Assembly: GCA_963575745.1 (NCBI GenBank) | Contig: CAUYUJ010001369.1 | Coordinates: 1 to 64,000, forward strand | Origin: Prorocentrum cordatum | Lineage: Eukaryota > Sar > Dinophyceae > Prorocentrales > Prorocentraceae | Direction of reading: 5' to 3' | DNA: 64,000 nt | Shown here: in pieces, positions 55,886 to 64,000 of the stretch | Layout of the letters: each line of letters starts with the position of its first letter | Numbering within the stretch: position 1 is the stretch's first letter | Position numbers and translations under genes: made by a program | The notes under the pieces: model-generated | Databases searched by the model: none | What the model was told of the DNA's origin: nothing | The model's input: only the letters and a program-made list of their open reading frames with translations

Positions 55886-56529
55886 GGGGGCGGGCGAGGA
55901 GGGTGCAGGAAGATGAAAACAAGTGCGGGGTGTGGGTTGGAGGGAGGAAGGGGGGGGGACAAAAAAAGGCACCCACCGACACGACCGCTGCGCATTGCAT
56001 CCCTCCAGGTGCGCGTTCTGACCAGACTCCCGAGGCGAGTCCAACCGTGGCGACGAGGAAAGGCCAGCGCCACCGGTAACCTATCCTCTTCGGGCAGGAG
56101 GAGGACGAGGGAGGAGGGGGAAGGGGAGGACCAGAGGACCAGAGTAGGCCCAGGACGCATACACTCAGCGGCGAGCCAGGGTGGAAGTGCGAGGGGGGGA
56201 GGCCTTCTCGCAAGGCGGCGGGGCTTCTCAGAAGGCCTGGCGCCGCCCTGAGAAGTTGTCTAAGCCTTTTCCGCGAACGGAAACGGCTTCTCGGAAGGGC
56301 GGGGGGCTTCTGAGAAACCCAGCCGCCCTCTGAGAAGACCTGCCCCCTCTCACGTCCCCTTTTGGCTCGCCACCGATCTGCGATGCTGCACGAAGGAGAG
56401 GGATGCTGGGGAAACGGGCCGTGGGCACCAGGGTTCTCCACAAGGCCAGTCTCCTTCTCCTCCTCCTCCTCCTCCTCCGCCTCCTCCTCCTCCTCCGCCT
56501 CCTCTGCCTCCTCCTCCTCCTCCTCCTCC
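55886..56529. other. Spacer with CTTCTGAGAAG motifs, then (CCT)n
   Basis: 56200-56345 repeats GGCTTCTCAGAAGG, GGCTTCTCGGAAGG and CTTCTGAGAA, all self-complementary. CCT runs from 56452 to the gap. Confidence 0.55.
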
Positions 56530-56629
56530 NNNNNNNNNNNNNNNNNNNNNNNNNNNNNNNNNNNNNNNNNNNNNNNNNNNNNNNNNNNNNNNNNNNNNNN
56601 NNNNNNNNNNNNNNNNNNNNNNNNNNNNN
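56530..56629. other. Assembly gap, 100 N
   Basis: Exactly 100 N, with (CCT)n on the left and (ATC)n on the right, so the join is between two different simple repeats. Confidence 0.99.
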
Positions 56630-57416
56630 CACCATCACCATCATCATCATCACCATCATCATCATCGACATCATCAGCATCATCATCAACGTCATCATCA
56701 TCAGCCGCATCATCATCATCAGAAGCATCATCATCATCATCATTATCAGCAGCATCATCATCAGCAAAATCAACCTCATCATGAGCATCAGAATTATCAT
56801 CATCAGCATCAGCATGACCAGCGTCATCATCAACATAAGCAGCATCACCATCATCATCAGCAGCAGCACCATCATCCTGATTCTCATCCTCATCAGCATC
56901 ATCAGCATCATCATCACCATCAGCAGTATCATCATCAACAACATCATCGGCATCATCATCAGCAGCATCAGCATCATCAGCATCATCATCACCACCATTA
57001 TCAGCATCAGCATCATCATCATCCTAATCATCAGCATCCGCATCAGCAGTACCATCACGAGCATCATCATCTTCAGCAGCAGCATCATCGTCAGCATAAT
57101 CAGCATCAGCATCGTCAGCATCAGCATCATAAGCATCACGATCAGCATCATCAGTCTCATCATCATCAGCAGCAGCATCACCATCATCATCGTCATCAGC
57201 AGCATCATGATCAGCATAGTCATCATCTTTATCAGCAGCATCATCATCATCACCATCATCATCATCATCCTCCTCATGATCTGCATCATCATCATCAGCA
57301 TTATCATCAGCATCATCATCAGCATCATCATCAGCATCAGCGTCAGCATCGGCATCGTCATCATTATCGGCATCAGCATCAGCATCATCATCAGCATCAT
57401 CACCATTATCAGCATC
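56630..57416 (+). repeat. (ATC)n array
   Basis: CAT/ATC triplets with GCA substitutions, continuous into the 5' end of the LINE-like element. Confidence 0.95.
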
Positions 57417-58960
57417 GCCGGCGTGGGCATTTTCGCAAGATCCCACATTTCGGCGACGATGCTCGAGGGCTGCCCGACCCTGTTGGGGCACTCGGCGATC
57501 CCAGCCCGTGCTGTTGCCATCCACGTGGACTTCGCCATGACGGGCGGCATCATCATCTTGGGCGCATACTTTCAGCACGGCATCGGTATGACAGGCTCCA
57601 ATGCGCAGCTGCTGTTGCGGATCGGCGAGATCTTGGCGCACTTTGACCGCCCCTACGCCCTGGCGGCGGACTGGAACGTGGCTCCAGAGGTCATCGAGCG
57701 CTGGCAGTTCCCCGCGAGGCTCGCGGGTGGGCTGGCCTACCGACGCGACGGCGGCACCTGCAGGTCGCCCAGCGGCTACAGCAACTTGGACTATCGGATG
57801 GTCTCTCAGTCCCTCTTGGCGTCCACTGGGGCCCCCTCACCCGTTGACGGATGGCCTGCTCGACCACGCTACCCGATGCTATTGCCTCTGGACGTGGCGC
57901 CGCGCAGCCACCGTAGCCTGCAGCTGTGCGCGCCGCTGGCGCTGCCCCGCGGCCCGCCCGCTGCGGTGGGCTGCCACCCCCTGGCGGGTCCAGAGCCGCC
58001 CCGGCCGTGGTTGGAGGGCATGGAGGCTGACGCCGCCAGAGGGCCTACGCATGATCCGCACGAGCAGCAGCGTCGCGTGGACGCCCTCTTCACCAGTTTC
58101 GCCAACTACGCCGAGGACGAGCTGGCTTGGGCCTACCAGATGGACATGGCCTGCATCGGGGGACGTGCTCACGGTCCGCGCTATGCTTGGCGTCAGTGTG
58201 GAGGCGCCCCTTCACGATCTCGCCCTACGGCCAGTCCTCGGGCGAGGTCCTCGCGTCTGTTGCAGCAGGCCCTCGACGACGTGGCTGGCACCAAGGCGTG
58301 GCTGGGCGGCTCTTTCCCGCTGCCAGCCTGGCGGCGGCGACTCATGTCGCTCCTCGGTCCCGAGGGTGCCAGAGGCACGCGCAGCTGGATGGAGCCCGCC
58401 GTCATCGCCACCACGGCGCGGGCATTGCAGCTCATTGAGGGCCAGACGGCCCTCGTGGCATTGATCCTTTTGGGTGGCCTCGCGCGCTGGCTTGGCACCA
58501 AGGCGGCCGCGGAGGAGCGGCAAGCCGTAGATGGCCGCCGCCAGGCCTTCTTGGCGTGGGCGCGCAGGCACATGGCCCTGGGCGCACGCGCGCTGCACTG
58601 CTCCACGAAGCCACGCGGCTGGTGCCTGGAGCAGGTCAACTACGACGGCGCTCCAACGGCGTCACCGCAGGCGGTGGCCGAGCATCAGATGGAGGGGTGG
58701 GCCAAGATCTGGAATGCCCACTCCGTCACGGCTCCTGCCACTTGGGACGACATCTGCGGTGACCACCCGGAGCATCACGGACACTGTCAATCATGGAGAC
58801 AGGGAGGAAAACGGACGCTTAAGGACACGAGAAAACGGACGCTTAAGGACACGGCGGCGGCGGCGGCAGCGGGGGTGGCGCGCCTCGCAGGCGGCCAGTT
58901 CGCGGACTCGGACGAGTTCCAGCAGCTGCGGGGCATCATGCGCGGCTGCGTGGAGCCCCA
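57417..58960 (+). pseudogene. Endonuclease (APE/EEP type), C-terminal half, and linker
   Basis: Would nick target DNA. Visible: AIHVDFAMTGGIIILGAYF, RPYALAADWNVAPEVIE (57648-57698, the (G/A)DxN motif) and SNLDYRMVS (57780-57806, the S.LDY motif). The N-terminal half with the first metal-binding residues is absent; the frame starts inside (ATC)n. The ~380-residue linker to RT includes a 22-bp tandem duplication near 58804-58848, giving KRTLKDT twice. The frame is open to about 58960, where the RT continues one frame over. Confidence 0.7.
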
Positions 58961-59525
58961 TCCAGCCGCTGTCCGCACAGCGCCTGCGGGACGCCGCGCG
59001 CACCTTCCCGTGGCGAACTGGCTGGGGGCCCGACCAGCTGCACCCGCGCATGGTCTCACTTCTCAGCGACGAGGCCATCGCCTTCCTGGGATACCTGCTC
59101 TACATGTGTGAACTGTGGAGCCGATGGCCCACCGCCATGACGCCCACCCACATACTACTTCTTCCCAAGGCCCTTGGCGGCTTCAAGCCGATTGCCCTGC
59201 TGACGGCATTGCACAGGGTTTGGGCGCGTGCCCGGCTGCTCGAAGTCTGGCGTTGGTTCTTGGACTACGGCACGCGGGACTACTTGGCGCTGGGCCAGGG
59301 GCAGGCCGCAGCCGACACGGCCCCCAGGGTGTTGCTTCACGGCGAGGCTCACCCTGCTGGCGACGCGGACTCGGACGTCATCGTTACGGCCCTCATTGAT
59401 ATAGAGAAGTGCTACGACCGCCTCCGCTGGATGATCATAGTCCTGGCGGCGAGGGCGCGCCACTTCCCCACGGTCATCGTTCGCTCCGCCCTCGCCATGT
59501 ACTTCGCGCCGCGCCGGCTCCAGTG
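58961..59525 (+). pseudogene. Reverse transcriptase, fingers and motif A
   Basis: AARTFPWRTGWGPDQLHPRM, HILLLPKALGGFKPIALLTA (59150-59210) and the motif A stretch VTALIDIEKCYDRL (59383-59424, catalytic Asp). The frame is open until the insert at 59526. Confidence 0.75.
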
Positions 59526-59828
59526 GAGCTCGTCGGGGGGCGAAAAACGCGCAACCACAGATGCGCGCGCAACCTGGGGTGAAGTTTCCTGGGGGAACTA
59601 GATGTGCAACCCCGGGTGAACCCCCTGAAAAACTACACGCGCAACCAGGGGTGAAGGTTCCTTCCTGCGTCGAAGAACAACGAACGAAATATCTGCAACC
59701 ACGCATGCAGGTTGACAAAAAAAACAGCAATGAGTGCAACCCAGGGTGATGGTCTCGTGGCAAGGAAAAACCCGCACCCCAGGTTGCACTCACAGCTGGG
59801 GTTGAACGTTTTTTACTCTCTGAGCTCG
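59526..59828. mobile_element. 296-bp insert in the RT with 7-bp flanking duplication
   Basis: GAGCTCG at 59526-59532 and again at 59822-59828 brackets the insert. Inner ends are nearly inverted: AAAAACGCGCAACC (59543) versus GGTTGAACGTTTTT (59800-59813). The interior repeats GCAACC...GGGTGAA several times. Removing one 296-bp period brings the upstream and downstream RT frames into register, although one TAA (59848) remains beyond the insert. It could be a small DNA transposon or an introner-like element. No canonical GT-AG pair falls exactly at the duplication. Confidence 0.7.
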
Positions 59829-60225
59829 GCGCACTCCAGGGCGGTCTAAGCCTGTCGCGGCGTCCTGCCTGGACGCGCGCTGGCCAGCGCACTGCTGCAG
59901 CTGGCGATGCTCACGCCCATGGACGAGGTGATGCGCCTGACCGCCCACCAGCCGCGGACGCTGGCCATCTACGCCGATGACTTGACGGCGCAGATCCGCG
60001 CGGCCCTGCGGGTCATCGTGGAGCGGGCGACTGACTTCTTGGAGCGGCTCGCCGTCGCCCTGCAGGAGGATCTGGAGCAGCCCATTGCGCGGCACAAGGC
60101 CTGGGTCACGTCTTCACGAATGCAGGTCGCGCGCGAGGTCGCTCGCCGCCTGCGGCGCCATGGATTCCGAGCCTGCAAGGCGTTGGAGGTCCTGGGCGTG
60201 GAACCCGCCCTGGTAGACCGCTCTG
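59829..60225 (+). pseudogene. Reverse transcriptase, motifs B and C
   Basis: Motif B region ACRGVLPGRALASALLQLAM (59851-59910), then RTLAIYADDLTAQI with the catalytic YADD at 59970-59981, then a thumb-like region to LEVLGVEPALVDR. A TAA precedes motif B. Confidence 0.75.
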
Positions 60226-61008
60226 CTTCTCATCGCTGCGCAAGCGGGCCAGGCGGGCCCACGCCAGGCTGTCGCGTTTTCGACGACTTCGTGGCCTCGG
60301 CGCGCAGCTGGGCCGTCTGACGCGCGCCTCGCTTCCTGCAGCTCCCCAATACGGTCTGCCTGCCATGGGGGCCCCGCCGACCTTGGTCGCCATGATGCGG
60401 CGCATGCTCAGGCCGGGCTGGGGGCGGCTGGCAGCGGGTTCCTCGAGGGCCCACGCCGAGCCGCAGCTGGCGGCGTGGACGCAGCCCTCTTTCAATTGGG
60501 CGCTGATGGCCGTGGACCCGAGGACTGACAAGTCGGACATGCAGCGAGCGCGGCAGCTCCAGGCCCCCTCTGCCCTGCTGGCCCCCCGCCCCTGGCGCAA
60601 GGTCATGGGCCCTGCCGGCGCGGTATGCCTGGCGCTGATAGACCTGGGCTGGGACGCGCCCTCCGCCTTCGCCTGGCGCACGGACGAGGGCGACGTGTTG
60701 GACCTACGCATCGCGGCCCCTTCCACGGTCCAGCAGCTGGCGAGACATTCCGCCGCGCGCGCCACGTGGCGGCGCTGGGCTGCCACGCCCGACCCCGCGC
60801 CTGAGCTGGGCCCAGTGCGCCGGCAGCCGCAGGGTCTGGCGCCGGCGCCGTCCGGTCTCTCGTCGCGGGCGCCACCTGGTCCCAGGCTTGACTGCACAGG
60901 TACGGCAACGCGGCCGACGGGCTATGTCGACGATGCTGGGCCGCGCCCGGCACATCCGTTCACCGCCACTGGCACTGCGAGCCGTGCCAGCCCGAGCGGG
61001 CGCTGGCC
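60226..61008 (+). pseudogene. RT-RNase H linker, frame-shifted
   Basis: From about 60226 the protein-like frame changes (RKRARRAHARLSRFRRLRGL, PAAPQYGLPAMG, ALIDLGWDAPSAFAWRTDEG, HSAARATWRRWAA). It fits the connecting region of LINE-like ORFs; no catalytic motif. Confidence 0.5.
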
Positions 61009-61600
61009 TTGGACGAGGCCTCGATCGACGGGCCGCCACACATCATGCAGAACGATCCGCGCTGGGCGCGCCTGCTGGTTTCGCTGTCCTCGCTACCTGT
61101 TCCTCCCCCCCGTGACGACAGCGGCCGCTGGCACGCGCCGCTGGCAGCCCCAGGCTTCACGGTCACCGGCCTCATCTACGCCGACGGCTCCTGCCTGAAG
61201 CATTGGAGCCGCCCGCAGGCCGCGAGAGCGGGCTGGGGTTTCGTCATCCTCGAGGACTTCCGGGCCGTCGGCGGCCACTACGGCGCGGTGCCTGGACCAG
61301 TCCAATATTCGCCCAGGGCCGAACTCTGGGCGGTCATTCAGGTCCTGCTAGTGGCCGTTCCGCCCTTCTGTATCCACACGGACCACCTGGAGGTTATCCG
61401 CGGCCTGGCGCGCGGGCGCGCGGGGGCACTTTGTCCCAGGCGCTCGAATCGCGATCTGTGGGTGCAGCTGTGGGCCGCATTAGATGACCACGGCGGCCTC
61501 TCCTAGGACGTGCGCATCATTCACGTCCGTGGGCACCAGAGCGGCAACGACCAGCATCGGCATGGCAACGACTGGGCGGACGCGCTCGCTCGCTTGGGAT
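61009..61600 (+). pseudogene. RNase H domain with in-frame stop
   Basis: Removes RNA from the RNA:DNA hybrid. Four acidic/His motifs are present: GLIYADGSC (Asp, 61168-61194), SPRAELWAVIQ (Glu, 61309-61341), IHTDHLEVI (Asp, 61372-61398), and VRGHQSGND with HGNDWADALA (61527-61592, His and the final Asp). A TAG at 61504-61506 separates the third and fourth, so the copy is dead or needs readthrough. Confidence 0.75.
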
Positions 61601-62640
61601 CGGGGCTCCACTGCTTCACGGACCAGCAGAAGGCGGAGTCCAAGGTCCTCCTTCGACACCTTCGTCAGACGGCCTGCTGGGTGGCAGCGGTGCACGACGG
61701 CCTGATGTCTGGGGCCTTGGCGCTGGATCGCGACCCACGGCCGCCGCGAGCACGAGGGCGGCGGACGCGCCAGCCGCGGCGACGCAGTGGTGAGCCATGC
61801 GTGGCGCCCGCCTCTGCTCATGCTCCGTTTTTCGCTGCCTCGTGGTGGCGATGCGCCTGGTGCGCTAGAAAAGCTCGCACGTTGGCTGGTCGCGCGCGTA
61901 TGCTCCGCCAGACGTGCAGGGGGAGGGAGCTCAAGGCGCGGGCCCAGGCGGCTCGGGGGGATGTGGTCGAGCGGGCCTCTGAGCTTCCTCCTCCTCCTCC
62001 TCCGCGCCCCGCGGCCGCCCCCGCAGCCCTCGGCGCGGCCCTAAATCAGGATGCCGGCATGTCGAGCCAGAGCTCGGCGGCCCCAGGCGGGGGGGAGGGT
62101 GCCCCAGTCGGTCTTTCTCCGCCCCAGGCTGCCCATGAACCTCCCCGCAAGCGAGTGCGTTTCGCCGAGGACGTCGAGCCGGCGGAATGCAGTCCGGCCA
62201 CGTCCACCGCCCCCCAGGCGATGGTGGCGGCCGCGGCGCTCATGACTGGAGCTGCGCTGACGGCTTCTGTGCCTTCCTCGTCCTCCGAGCCGTCGGCTGG
62301 ATCCGCTTCTGGAGCTCTGGCGACGGATCCTGGCTCGGGTGGGGCCGGCGCGGATTTCCCTGGAGCTCCCGCGCCGTCACGCGGTCAGAGGCGCCCTGCC
62401 TCTGCTCCTTCTGCCCGTGTCGTGCGGCCTCGGACTTCTGCGGGGATCTGGATCGCACCCTGGAGCTCTGGCGCTGGAGGCCCCTGTGGGGGGTTCTGCT
62501 GGATCCCCACCGCCTGCGGTTGGCGGGTTCCCTGGAGCTCTCGCGCCCAGTCGGCCGCTGGCCAGGCCTGCGGGCCCACCGGGGAGTGCGGCCCCCGGTC
62601 CAACCCAACTCCGTCGAGAGCCGAACAAGCGTGATCGTTT
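61601..62640 (+). pseudogene. C-terminal low-complexity tail of the LINE-like ORF
   Basis: Open frame of Ala/Pro/Ser/Arg-rich sequence with a possible Cys cluster (WWRCAWCARKARTL, about 61845-61885) and a nuclear-signal-like PPRKRVRFAED (62140-62172). It stops at 62634. The role is unknown. Confidence 0.4.
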
Positions 62641-62895
62641 GAATCGGTTTTTGCGAGGCTTTCGCCCCGACGGCTCTAATGTCAGGATTCCTGTCCATCG
62701 TGCCCTCGTCGTTGGAGATGAGGCTCTGGCATGGCTATTGCTCACGTGATCCGTTCGCGTTCGACTGTCATGTGTGTTGTCGCCTCCACTGAGGCGCGGA
62801 GAGGACGCCCTGGCCGCGATGCTCGTCTGGGTCGTTGGGCCGCCTCTTCGCTCGTTCTGCTCATTCGACGAGCGCGGCGCTCGATCCGAGCTCGG
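62641..62895. other. Likely 3' untranslated end of the LINE-like element
   Basis: GC-rich, no domain, leading straight into (ATC)n. The element's 3' boundary cannot be placed exactly. Confidence 0.4.
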
Positions 62896-63810
<915 letters not shown>

Positions 63811-64000
63811 TCATCATCCTCCTCCTCTTCCTCCTCCTCCTCCTCCGCCTGCTCCGCCTCCTCCGCCTCCTCCGCCTCCTCCGCCTCCTCCTCCTCCTCC
63901 TCCTCTCCTCTCCTCATCGTCCTCCTCCTCCTCCTCCTCCTCCTCCTCCCTCCTCCTCCTCCTCCCACCCTCCTTGTCCTTGCCGTGTCCGTGTCCTTGT
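63811..64000 (+). repeat. (CCT)n tract at the window edge
   Basis: CCT/CCG to about 63970, then a few unique bases with GTCCTTG/GTCCGTG. Confidence 0.93.

Larger units (their letters stand above)
57417..62640 (+). mobile_element. Decayed LINE-like (non-LTR) retrotransposon, 5'-truncated
   Basis: Order: partial endonuclease, long linker, reverse transcriptase split by a 296-bp insert, second linker, RNase H, low-complexity tail. This is the domain order of non-LTR elements with APE-type endonuclease and RNase H. At least three frame changes (about 58960, 60225 and 60900-61000), an in-frame TAA at 59848 and a TAG at 61504 show it is inactive. Both ends lie near (ATC)n arrays (56630-57416 and 62896-63810), suggesting insertion into one array. 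No poly(A) tail visible. Confidence 0.8.

Overview
The window looks like nuclear DNA of a dinoflagellate. Four things point there: a DIRS/PAT-type tyrosine-recombinase retrotransposon that carries a cytosine-5 methyltransferase; a LINE-like element (endonuclease, YADD reverse transcriptase, RNase H) whose ends lie in trinucleotide arrays; remnants of a secreted GDPH/PAN-type protein gene of a kind I associate with dinoflagellates; and a spliced-leader-like relict. GC content is high and simple repeats make up a very large share. I cannot name the genus. I see no intact ordinary host gene and no tRNA or rRNA gene. Most long open frames are reading-through of CCT, CTA, ATC or 77/90-bp repeats and were not called as genes.

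Layout. 1-3.4 kb: CCT tract and a ~102-bp satellite. 3.8-15.6 kb: three copies of a composite repeat element (conserved ends, variable 77/90-bp tandem core), two of them tail to tail, with helically spaced CTTGGG repeats between. 15.9-18.5 kb: a 550-bp palindrome and a ~245-bp satellite. 18.7-23 kb: alternating ~28-bp and ~51-bp minisatellites, then more CTTGGG repeats. 23.1-31.0 kb: the tyrosine-recombinase retrotransposon on the minus strand, with complete split direct repeats. 31-32.8 kb: the same alternating minisatellites again. 33-44 kb: a cluster of short fold-back elements, among CTA and CCT arrays and one assembly gap. 44-49 kb: TTATTC/CCT arrays and local duplications. 49.4-51.2 kb: a broken minus-strand secreted-protein gene split by a fold-back element. 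51.65-52.5 kb: the fourth composite element. 53-55 kb: a ~500-bp tandem repeat. 56.5 kb: a second gap. 57.4-62.6 kb: the decayed LINE, with ATC arrays at both ends.

The retrotransposon genes form one working set on the minus strand: gag-like protein, reverse transcriptase (YIDD), an RNase H apparently interrupted by a full C5 methyltransferase, then the tyrosine recombinase. Its A repeats are identical, which suggests recent insertion. The observations I rate highest are a 183-187-bp fold-back element family (four copies, each with an apparent 2-bp target duplication and subterminal hairpins whose stems vary while still pairing), the composite tandem-array element family (four copies), the methyltransferase nested in the RNase H region, and a 296-bp insert with 7-bp flanking duplications inside the LINE reverse transcriptase.
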